Shown here: in pieces, positions 12,201 through 24,200 of the stretch | Position numbering within the stretch: the stretch's first letter is position 1 | Layout: each line of letters starts with the position of its first letter | Source of the DNA: Lineus longissimus | Lineage: Eukaryota > Nemertea > Pilidiophora > Heteronemertea > Lineidae | Direction: 5' to 3' | Assembly (NCBI RefSeq): GCF_910592395.1 | Contig: NC_088323.1 | Span: forward strand, 4,962,001-5,026,000 | DNA: 64,000 nt | Made by a program: the position numbers and the translations under genes | The notes under the pieces: generated by a model | The model's database searches: none | Seen by the model: the letters and a program-made list of their open reading frames with translations, nothing else | Told to the model about the DNA's origin: nothing

Positions 12201-15200
12201 CAAAATTGCCTTCCCCGAAAATTTGAATGGCGGAGTGAAGATATTCTTGTTCTTTGTGATGTTGGAAAGTGTGCCATTGATCATTTTTTTCGAAGATAAA
12301 ATCACAATTTGTTTTCTGAAGGAGAAAATAAAATATTTTCTGAGGCAATTAGTGGACTTTTGATAATCCATGTAAATGATGCAGTAAGTCAAATACCTTT
12401 TCAGAGCCGGTGCCGAGTTTGTATTGGCAATGCCAACAACTTTACCTATCAAGCGACATCGATTATTCAACATGGCCATAACTGCGGACATCTCAAATTT
12501 CATATTCTAGACCATAACTCAAGAACAGGTTGATCATTTCATTTCATATTACATTCGAAGAGCGGGGTCGTAGGAGGCAGCCGCCCTATTGATCTATGGT
12601 GCGATGTTTTATTGAGCATGGCTGCCAGGCAAACAGCTGTCGTTTCCTTTTCCTGATTTTAAGTCAAGTTCGTTGATAAGATGAATCGGAGCCATAACTG
12701 GGCACATTCTTCTTGCGCAGTTCCAAAGTCAGGGTGAAAGCTGTAGAGGTGAGAGTTACCTACTCCCACATATAGAAAATAATTATCGAACTCAAAGCAC
12801 TTTATCTTATTTCAGTTCTACTTGATGTATTTTTAGGCCTACTAGATGTGCCATATCGGCATACTGTGTTTGCTGTACGGGCATTTCCGGTGCCATATGG
12901 CTCTCATACATCGACGCTTACTGTATTGATTAAAAAATGGAACTGATATTAGATCAAATCGAACTGCAAATGTATAAGCATACTTACAGGCATCCGATTT
13001 TAAAGGGTACGGCGTTCATATTTAATCGTGGGTCAGGAAAATAGCAATGCAGTTATACGCAATGCTGTAGTGCACATATCATGCATGCAAATTTGCTGAA
13101 ACTTGGTATGTATTGTGTTTGTATATTTGTCTATAGACAGAAATGTTGAAATTGATATTCAGAACATATGATATTTTCAAATTTTCAAATTTCAATTATT
13201 TAGGAAATCGTGCAGGCCTTGACGTTGAGGATTGCAGGAACCTTATCATAAGTTTGACCACGTTTCAAAATCCTGTAATTATGAGGGTATTGTTGTCATC
13301 GAAATAAGGTTCTGTTATCATTGGCAAAGTTTGAAAAAAGTCATTTCCTAATGAAGACTTGCAGGCTTCATTAGGAAGTGAATTAGGAAGTGACTTTTGG
13401 ATGAAGGGAAACTCGCCTGGACTAAAATCTTCTATCACTATCTGCAAGAATTTATAAAGTCAATTCTTGCTATCTGTCTCTGGCCATCTTCTGGGCTTGG
13501 AGTTTGAGCTGTTAGTAAGAACTTGTCATACCATCTCTGCCTGCCTACATATGTTGACAGAAAGATTCCAAAGCCTTCTCCTATTTACTTGGCACTTCAG
13601 CAACAGAAAGGTCTACAAAGTGAGACTGATTAAAGGTCTAATGTCAAGTCTATTCTAGGCCTAGATATCTTTCACCAGATCTCAAGATGAAAAGCTATGA
13701 ACTATTTGTTGACTTAACTAGATATTCTTTGATCAATACCGATTCACTCCCACATGAAGTTTTGTATTGATCTTGTAACACAGTTATAGTATGACTCCAG
13801 GCCTACTTGCAAACTTGTAACAGAGTTGACAAAATGTTTAACAAGTCTGATAAGTATCTTGAAATGTTGTTTAGAAAATAACTGAATTAATTTCTGACTC
13901 TGCCACATTTGGAAGCCATTTTCATGAATGCAACAATACCGGTTCATGCGACGTTACAGGCTTTATCATCCTCTCTTCTAGAGCAAGAATTGATTGTGAA
14001 ATGTGTGAGAGATCCAACTCAACCTTGGTATAGATCTCGCGAGACGGGATTGCGGTCTTTGGTGACAGAAGCTGACAATATCACCAATGTTATCATTCCT
14101 GCTTGAGCGCTCCACTTCATAAACCTTGACGTCCATCCGCAGTGACCGTCCGGCACTAATCTCTTTTGTGTTGACATCTGGACGTGATGTGAGCTTGCGG
14201 GCAGGATATTAAATTGACCGAAGGATAAACAATCAGACACTTCATGACAAAAGTTTGATTGTGATAAAACTGACAGATGCATTAATAGTTCTGGGCCCAG
14301 TTGTTCAGAACACGTTTTATCACTAACGCTGGCATTAACTTAACTTTGCCTTAAGTCTAATGAGACTTAACTTTGCCTTAAGTCTAATGAGACTTAACTT
14401 TGCCTTAAGTCTAATGAGACTTAACTTTTAAGGAGATTACACCAAGTTAAGTTAACACCAGTGTTTGTGACAAAACTTGTTTTGAACAAGCTGGTGCTGG
14501 TCCTTCCTTAATCTGAGTAAAAACTCTGAGCATTTAATATCAATACAGAAATTAGACTTACATCATCATCATCATCATCATCATCATCATTGTCGTTGCC
14601 ATCTTTCACACTATTAGCCGCTAAATAGCAGCTCAAATTGGTTAAAAATGTTTGTGTCATCGGTTCTGGTATGACAAAATCTGAATACATTTCATTATTT
14701 GAACCCTTTTCATTTTAGATTGTTGCCAATGTGTTCATCTTCATCGCGACCAACATCATCGGGGTATTCATTCACTACCCAACAGAGGTCGCCCAACGTC
14801 AGGCATTTATCGAGACACGGAGATGTATCGAAGCACGCCTCACCACGCAGCGGGAAAATCAACAACAGGTATACGATTGTATCTCACTCTCTAGATGTCT
14901 CAATTGAAAAATGCACTGATGAAGTTTGGTCTCTGACCAAAGACCCCCCCTCCCTTTGAAGAAAATGAAAAAAAAATGTCTGATGTTAAGCGTGAATTTA
15001 ACAATTTATGATTTGTTTGTCAAGACTCATCCTTCGCCCTTTACTGGGTAGTTGATCTGGTACTGGGAGTCTATGGGGAAGCTTATCTCCTGAACCATAG
15101 TAGTATTGCTTTGATGAACTGAACCCACAACTTCCTGATTGTGGTGCATCACTCAAACCACTGTCCCACCAATCACATTATGTAGGCATCGAATAGTCCT

Positions 15201-18200
15201 CTGAAGTCCTGCTCTTAACTGAACAAACTACCATTTCCATGACAACCGAACGTTTGAAACAGTAGTTAATCTTGTAGTTTAATAGTTAATTATCAAAGGT
15301 TTGGTTTTTGCACTTATCCAGTTCCTGTACGCTGTGATATGCAAATAATCCGTATGGAAAGTTCTTTTTGCCGAACTGTTGTCTGCAGATTAAAGGTCTG
15401 CAAAGTTCATCAAAACAGGCAACATAATCTACAAGACCTGGTCCTTGGTTCAAACCTAAAGTTTGCGTGAGTCTCTTGGCAGGACCCCCAGGTATGTATG
15501 GGACACGTGGTCTAGAGGTTCCTGGTTAAGGGTTGACCATAGGGATCACTTGAAATCCTAAAGCAAAAAGAGGGTTCACGACAGCCATTGGTGGAAGTGT
15601 AGAGTTGTATGGTAACCTTTACCAAAGCAGGTCCCATTCTAATTTTCCTTCAAATTCATGTAAGGCAGTCTTTGACACCTCAAGATACTTCTTGGGAGTG
15701 GCCCTTTATCTTGTTGTTATGGTGGTTGCCATGGAACCAATGTGTGACAGCGTGAGAACGGGTTCTGTAATCCTAGATTTTCTCTGTTAACTTATTAAGC
15801 TAATAAGGCAGTACACTGTTTTTAAGTTCTGCGGTCAGACTTTTACTTTTAGATGTACAAAACTCTCACTTTCCATTCATTCAGCTGTGGTGAATTCTGA
15901 GAGTACTTTCGAAAAAAATGGGACATAAAGAATATAATCATCTTCTTTCTGGTGGTGGAAAGTCTGCTTTAGTCGGTTTTGCTCGTTAGTGACGGTTGCC
16001 AGAACATTCCCAGCTCTCTTCACCTTAAAAACCGTCCCTGGTTGTGCTATTATTCACCGTGTTAACATATCAGTGACAGCTCCTAACTCCTGAGGGAGAC
16101 CAGAACAAAACAGATATTGATATTACGATGTTAAATGACCTGATGTGAAACTTCATAAATTGTACCAACTGCCTCAAATGTTGTTAGACTTGGGAATGTT
16201 TGTATCTTTAATCTGTTTTTAAGTGTGTGGTGCTGTAAGGTTGGTCAGGTTCGGCATTGGGATTGTTCGGGTGCCTTGTTGTTTAAAATGATGGATCACT
16301 ACGGTGATGGGCGATTAGCGTGTACAAGAGGGAAACAGCAGTCCCGTTTACATAAGCGGCTGGTTGTCGTTTTAACGCGTACTCTATCATCCAAGAAACT
16401 ACTGTTGACTATTCTCAAACAGATCTGTTATGAACATCGGTGAAAGACTGTATTGGATTGTTTTCACGCAGGTCTGTTATTAGCATCCGTGAAACAATCA
16501 ATTTCATAAACTGCAACAAATTGAAATGAAAAAGTTCTTGAAATATCTTGGAGTGCTTGAGGGCAACTATGCAGCATCAGCCGGTCCCTGACCCCGCAAC
16601 TTGGGAAAATTTAACAGGCGCCGCATGATTATTTGTCTAATTTAAGACAGCCCTCGGCAAAGCAGTTCAAACGCCGCTGAAATCAATGATGATTTTCTCT
16701 AATAAAGCGCCAGGATGGGAGCTTCACACTGTTTTATGGCGTGGTTCTCGATAAGTGATCGTTCGAATCATTTTGTTCACTCAATAGTGATGGAACTTCA
16801 AAGGCGGTACAGCGGCTTGCATATGAAAGAGTTAAACTGTGGGAACCTTGAGTGGATCCTGAGTAAGTTTACCCTAAAGGGCTGCTGCCTATTAGGAAGT
16901 GAGATGGTATGTTGAACATTACATTGGTTGATGATTCTGGCAAAACTGTTGTTGCCTCAAGATCTGGAATGGCCTTGGACAGAGTGGTCATATTTTGCCC
17001 GAGGCTTTAGGCCATTTCCATTCGGTAATCACCTAGTGCAAGGTTGCAGAGCACGTGGATGACCCTGAATAGTTAGAGGAAGATGTTGCTAAAGGAAGAT
17101 CAGTGGCATAGCGGTGGGAGTGCCAGGCCTTTAAGAAAGTGTAAACCTCAACCCACACAAAGTTGAGGTCACCTTTTGGCAGTTTACTAATAGCCCCTCA
17201 AGTATTTAAATGAAATTTAAGGCGTTAGATATAAGTTGATGTTCCGTCAGACTTGTCTCTGTTGCGAAGCAAATTAAAGAGAAGTGTCATCTGCTTGTCG
17301 CCGCAGATACATTTTCCAATCTCGATGGTATTCGTTCGCACCTAGCATGTCACTTCCTGTGAGATTTTGATGGATTGAAGCACTTATGAGGAATTGATTT
17401 TGTTTGAGCAAAATATAATTTGTCCTTTGAGTCTTTAACATGGTTTGTGAAATTATAATTGTTAAAGAAGGGATGCCTCCAGAGAATTCAGGGCCAGCAC
17501 AAATTGAGTTCTGACATCATTTACGTGATGTCACGTTGATATCCGCAGTTTGATGAAGTTGATGTTGGACCGACATCAAGTTGTTGTTAGACCGATATCA
17601 AGTTGATGTTGGACAGACATCAAGTTGATGTTGGACCGACATCAAGTTGATGTTGGACCGACATCAAGCTAATGTTGGACCGACATCAAGCTAATGTTGG
17701 ACCGACATCAAGTTGTTGTTAGACCGATATCAAGTTGATGTTGGACAGACATCAATTTGATGTTGGACCGACATCAAGTCGATGTTGGACCGACATCAAG
17801 CTAATGTTGGACCGACATCAAGCTAATGTTGGACAGACATCAAGTTGATGTTGGACCGACATCAAGCTAATGTTGGACAGACATCAAGGTGATGTTGGAC
17901 CAACATCAAGTTGATGTTGGACAGACATTAAGGTGATGTTGGACCGACATCAAGTTGATGTTGGACAGACATCAAGTTGATGTTGGACCGACATCAAGTT
18001 GCTGTTGCATGTTCGAAAGAAGTTTGAAGTATTTCCACAATTTCTGGGAGGTTTTTTTCCGGTTTGAATGATTCCTAGATGCCTGGCACCATTAGTCTAA
18101 AGTTCACCGACCTCACCAATCACACTCACCATCGAATAAAAGTGACAAGTAACACATTTGTTTACAGTGGCGTTTCCATGGTAATCACAAAAAGCAATCT

Positions 18201-21200
18201 GTGGCCTAAGTGCCGCAAATGTTTTGCGAACTTGGAGCATTCTTTGCGAACAGATATTCGCGAGCAATCAACGAGACGCTATTCAGAGACGGAGCCTTGT
18301 GTGAGCGGCTGGACCAATATTGTTCGTGACACTTACTGGGCAGCAGGTTTTGTCGTGACATCGATGAAATTGTCCGTGAAATTGGCTCTTGAGAGGTTGA
18401 TTGGCCCGAGTAATGTGAATATCCGACATGCCATTCGCCCACTGATATTTCGTGACAGGTTTTCGTCAACAGATTAAGTTCGTGTCAACTGATTTGGCTT
18501 GTTTCTGATTCTTCCTAAGATAAACAAACTTTGTATTTGATGATTTGGTGGTCTGTGTCTACCCTCATTTGAGGCCAAAATGGCAATGTTTTTGGTCACT
18601 TTTGAGACTTCACAGTCATCCGTATCTTCAGAATCGACCTGAACTTCAATGCAAATCTGCCATTGTTGACATCATTGGTGCTCAGAACTACTCCTTTATT
18701 CAGAATGACGATTTTGATGTTAAAAAAAACTACAAACATTCTTCAAACCACTGAGTTATTATATCAGTATAAAAAAAAAAACAAAGCCTGTCTTAAATTT
18801 GTCAACGTTTTTGAATTGGCAAATCGTAAAATGTTATCTTTTTTGTCACACAGAGCTGGAGCTGTAAGAAAGGTGGTGGGGTTATCTGTGTTAGACCTGT
18901 CGCGAAGTGTTGGGGGACTGTCTCACAGTGTGGCGAAGCTGATTCTTCTTCGCTCGCTGAGAGGATTACTGGGTGTTCTTCTCTCATTGTTTGTCCGTCA
19001 TAAATCAATATGACTGATGTATGAGGAAGTCATTAATACAGATTTTTTGCTAATTTTCTCGCTTCTGTGATTTCAGGAGAGGCTTTTGTTGTCAGTGTTG
19101 CCGAGGCATGTTGCCATGGAAATGAAAGCAGACATTGCTGGGAAGCCAAAAGATACTATGTTCCACAAGATTTATATTCAGCGCCACGACAACGTCAGGT
19201 AGGCACAGAATTTTAAAAATTACTTACAGGGCATCCCAATATTGGCATCACGGTATGACATGCCCTGGCGAGAAGCTAGTACTTTGTAAACATGGAGAAA
19301 ATGGAGGAAAAGAGATAAAGTGAAGCAATAAAAAGAGATTGTGTCCATTAGCACAATCCCAAGGACAACAAATCATTCTGTATGTTGTTTGCAAAAGGTC
19401 ACAAGCAAATACGGACAATACCACAAGTGCCTCACTTGAATAAACCAACACTGGATGAACACTTTATCGCCTCTTCCTTTCGTCTTTTGACAGTTTGTCA
19501 ATCATTTAGCTTTCAGCGTTAGATAAAATTCCCCCTACAAGCGATTTTGGTTCTGGAAGCCCTCAAACGGCAGTCATATTGAACCCCCGTCGTGGAGAAA
19601 TCATTGAAAAGCGTGCGCCCAAGGAATGTTTGTGGTGTTAGCGCTTATTCGATCTAAGACTGCTAATGCACATCCGCTTCCTGGCTTAGGCTAACGGAAG
19701 AAGAAGCACAACTCATCATCGCGGTTTTCACCTTTTCGATGTGCCGATGATTTGAAAAGCTTTCATGCTAATTGTCGTGCTACGACAATTACACCAGTAT
19801 AGTTCCCAAAGGTTCTTGTACTGGTTGGAGGATTGTGTGAGGTGACAGGTTTCAAGTTAAGCCTTTCATAGCTGTTTTGTAGAGCTGCAGCTGCTTTCTT
19901 GGTGTCCGGAGTTTGGTTTGAAATATTGATTTCATTTTGTTGTATGATCTTACTGCCTGCGTCTAGAGCACACTGGAGACGAGTATTGTGCGATAAGTGA
20001 TAAAAAGGTTGCTTGTCTGTTTGATCTTTATCCCATGTCACACCAATGACCAGTTCTTGTCGCAAGCCCCTGTCATGTCTCCTGCAGCGGGTTGCAATAT
20101 CCGTCTGGTCATCATAACAAAGATAGTGCTGCTTTGTTGAGGATCAGGTGTCCACGAGGATACCCCATGTGGCCAATTAGCCTTGTTTAGTTGTTATTGT
20201 CTGAGGCATGGTCTCTAGAGGGCAGGACTGCAAACGAGTGTCTGAAGCAAGGTCTGTGAAGGGCAGGGCTGCCAACTGGTACGAATGTGGCGTATTGACA
20301 TGATCTTAATCTGTCCACATATATTGAATCGTTTACTTGCCCTACTAGTTAAAAGGGACCTCGGCTTTAAGTCTCATTCGACAGACTTTCGAATATTTCA
20401 AACGTAGTACATGTAGTACATGTTGTGAAGAGCCAGGAATTTTAGTTCCTTGAAAGCCACGCCTCTTCATCCAGAAGTACAATCCTAGGTTCTCCCCGGG
20501 ATAGAACCTGGGCCCTATTGCGTGTTAGCAAGCAGCAGGCTATAGAGGCTCCTCTTGACCTTGGGTACAGGGAAGGACCATACCTGCGAAGACAGTGGTA
20601 TCCCCGGAATGCGATCAGATGTCCCGAAGGAACCTCACGCGAGCCGTTAGCCATGTTTTGTTGTCGGAGACTGAAGCATTTATGGTATATTGATTGGTCA
20701 CCGTAAACCATCCCACTCTGGGTGTCCACGGTTACTGTGGGAACACGATAACATGATTGAAGAAAAGTAGTTTTCAGTTGGAGGTGGTCCGGTCATTGTC
20801 AGGGCATACGTTAGGTTTGACGACAAAGTGGCTCCTGACTGTCATTCATGTGATAAGGAACAACCAAACCCTTCAGCATATAATGCATTTCTGCCCTCCC
20901 AATTTTCAAACATAAAAAGCCTTTGATCATTACGCGGTATACCGCTTGTAATATAATCTGAAGTTCTTTTCATACAGTTAATCAATAACCAAGCGGCAAC
21001 ACGAGGAAAAAATCGAAATGATAATAACGAATCTATTAATCAAATCAGAGTCATTAATCAAGTTGATTAATTAGAAAAAAGACTTCATACAGAAGGACCT
21101 GCTGAGAGGAATGTTTTTGCGCACAAGATCAATTAGACCGCAATATTTTCTTCTACTTGCACGTGCTCTTTGGTATTTCATTTCGTCCTATCGCTTTGTT

Positions 21201-24200
21201 CCACACATCTCTTTGGTATTTTATGGCATGTCTCCGTGGTACCAACCTTACCTCTAAGCCCTATTCACCTGGTAGAAACGGTCACGCTGCAGTTGATTCC
21301 AGTTCACTGCTAAGGGAAACGAGAAGGCAGACAACCTAACCTTTGAGGAGGCAAAAAGAACACCAAAGCTGCCTATTGGACAAGTTGAAGGATGTGCATC
21401 CTGGAGTATGACACAAACTCCTGCCATAGCTGACTGACAGGCAGGAGCTGACGACCATATCCGGACTACGAACTGGCCACGACAGATTACAATCTCTCCT
21501 GTGCTGCAAGTTCCGAACGGGAGAGAGCCGATCTGCCCTTCCAACATGGAGCCCAAAGGAACCATGAGAAGTTTCTGTGAATTGGCACATGACAGAGACA
21601 CCTAGCACTTAGTAAGCAAGTGCGTGATGCTACTGTCACCTGTTACGGAGAGAGAGAGAGGAGTGCCAGAAAGGGTTACCTAATCACGTCCTCATATTAG
21701 GATAATAAAAACCCTAAGAAGACTTTATACAGCATCAAAGCGTCTGACACCTCATAATCATGGCCGCTCATAATTAACGGAAATCAATTAAGAGACAGCG
21801 CCTCATTTGATCATTTTAATTATGATGTGGCATTTGCCGTGCGCTAATGAGACACAAATAGCGTTGAAATTAAAAGTCGCTTTTTGAGTGAAGTAACCGA
21901 TAAAGATGTGAAGTGAGGTGAGATGAAGGCGTCGCGTTGATAACATCTGTGAGATTTGTGATGAAGTGAGGAGATAGACTTTGTGGTCAAGATATTGGTC
22001 TGTGAGGAGAGGTCATAATTCCAGGACTTTGGGTGGAGCACTGAACTTATGACCAGCAATAAGTCTGCAGAGATCTGCTCAAAATCACTGCCGTAACCAT
22101 GGCTCATATTGCGTCATATTCATATATATTCCCCCCCCCCCCCCCGCTAATTGTTATCAATACCCTGCCTACGGCAATCCTGTGTGCTCAACAGATGGGT
22201 GCCATGGTATCTAGCAGTGTTCTTTTGTTGGTGAACGTGTACGCAGGAATCGCGCCGGTATTTTATTAGCTTTTATCTTGGCTAATTAGCCATGGATTCG
22301 CATCCTTCGGAAGGAAAATATCATGTCTTAAAGTTTCGCGTTTCACGTTGTTTCTTTTCTCCAAGCCGATTTTGTGGAGAAATGTATTCTGGGTAAAGTC
22401 ACGGAATGTCACTGGCTGTTTGAAGTACCATTTTAGGAAGGCAAAATGTCACATCAGTGACATTTTGTCAGGATGTGGTTGACTGTCATAGGCAATCTGT
22501 TTTACCAAATGTTCAAGACGTGAACAATGCCTTGTTTTAATTCTGCAGTTTCTCATTTCAGCTATGAATGCCAAGTGCATAAGACACAACAAAATCTGTG
22601 TACATTTTATCGCTGCGTTTGTCCTTAATCAATAAAAAGCGAGGATCATTATGTTTGGTCATCTACAAGTAATAGCAGCATATTTGCTGATCATGGTTAC
22701 GCATACTCTGTACAAATCAAAATTAAGACACGAATATCACAATATGTGCAATTGCATTTGAGAATTGCTGGGTCTTGAAATGGTAAGGATGCAGGGCTTT
22801 GAGAGAAGATCTCAACTTTTAATGATTCATTCAATGAGGAGTTGTTTCATAGAGATCTTTATTGATCACTGCCAATTACCACCAAAGTTTGACGGTATAT
22901 TCCAAATGATGAGAGTGATTAGCTCTGAAAAAAGGTTTTAAAAAAACACCCTCCAAAAGGAATAATCCATAGCTCTTGGTCAGTTTTTTTAAATGGGAAA
23001 GCCTTGAAAATGCAGTACACCCAATGAAAGAAGCATATACTTACCTCCCTTGAATTGACTGGAAGAGTGAAAAACCCACCTTCGAAAACATACCACCACT
23101 GCCCAACTAATTGGACATAAAAATTGCATCAGTTTTGAAGAACTTGGTTCAGTATCGTGACTCATTTCTGACGATGTAAAAAACTCTGATCAAAGACCAG
23201 GATCATGAAAAACTTTATCCGATCTGATTGGATTGTCGAACCTGGATGGTTTTATTCGCTTAGCTAATGCACAGATTATTGTTTTTGCCACCTTATTTTT
23301 GACACTAATGATCTTCTTATGTGCGTACAGCTGATGATCATCGATTGGTGCTGAGGATGCTGGCAGTATTACTTAAGCACACCTCAGATTTATACTTTTG
23401 TGAATCAAGGTTGTCAGAAAAAATCGGTGATATTTGTTCATCCTGTTCATCTTCATTGTATTAGTTGTATTAGTGTACTAGATTTGGGTGTTAGTTCTCT
23501 GGGGTGCAGGTTACGGTGCATGTGTAGAATGATAACTCACACGCTCTTGGAACCATGAAAAGGCATAGTTCAGTCGTCAGAAAGTTTGGTTCATTCAAGC
23601 GGTAATAAATTTGTGTGTAACTTTTCTTGCAGTCCCAGTATTTCATCGAGGAAATGTTATGTTAGCTTCAAAAGTTGGACAATATGATGATGCACTTTCC
23701 TGTCCAAAGAAACTGCAAAAAGATGATAATTGATAAAACCCTGCAAGTATGTTGTGGTTTGCAGTATTGCATATTCTATTAGAGAGATGTTTCCGGATTT
23801 GTCGTAAACCAACCTTTATCGAAAGACAAGTCTTCGCCATCAGGCATGTTCTAATGAGCCACTACTCTACCGTAGAAGATTGGATTACCGATTACCAATG
23901 AGCCATGGGCACACGCATAGTAAAGTCTCTGGTCTCGCTGGTGAAGTGGGATTAGGAAAGGGCCATAGGCACTCACGCGATGAAGTCACTGGTCTTCGCT
24001 GGTCGATTGGGAAATCGATTAAGATACCAAGAGTTGTCTTGTTGTCGTGCACAATTAAATGTTTGCTGTGGGTGTTAGTGAAGGACTACCAGTTATCTCT
24101 GTTGCGGGAAACCATGTCTTGCAAATTTCAGACCATTCGGGCCAACAGTAAAATGTTTATGATCAAAATTGTCTGAAAAGGCACACAAACATTTCTGTCT

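Larger units (their letters stand above)
6250..14718 (+). other. Intron 1 (8.5 kb)
   Basis: GTAAGT donor, CATTTTAG acceptor. Contents I can support are an inverted repeat (6659-6833), a partial palindrome (7074-7142), a tRNA-like SINE fragment on the minus strand (8652-8728) and an inverted-repeat element with a small minisatellite (14293-14497). A (CAT)n run lies at about 14561-14590. ORFs of 60-147 codons occur on both strands without recognisable domains. The largest, 12060-12503 minus, shows no family I know. Confidence 0.85.
14869..19076 (+). other. Intron 2 (4.2 kb)
   Basis: GTATAC donor, TTTCAG acceptor. It holds a tRNA-like SINE fragment (15103-15170, minus) and a 22-bp minisatellite (17556-18003). 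Otherwise I see only short ORFs with no recognisable product, including one of 132 codons at 18079-18477. Confidence 0.85.

Noticed and set aside
12060-12503. 147-codon ORF on the minus strand of intron 1
   Set aside because: No known domain, overlapped by other ORFs in other frames, and no splice or start context supporting a gene.
17556-18003. CRISPR-like array of short palindromic repeats
   Set aside because: Units are directly contiguous without unique spacers, the DNA is clearly eukaryotic and no cas-like genes are present. It is a minisatellite.
21254-21608. Overlapping minus-strand ORFs of 115 and 90 codons, considered as a retrotransposon remnant
   Set aside because: I could not identify reverse-transcriptase or other transposon motifs in any frame.
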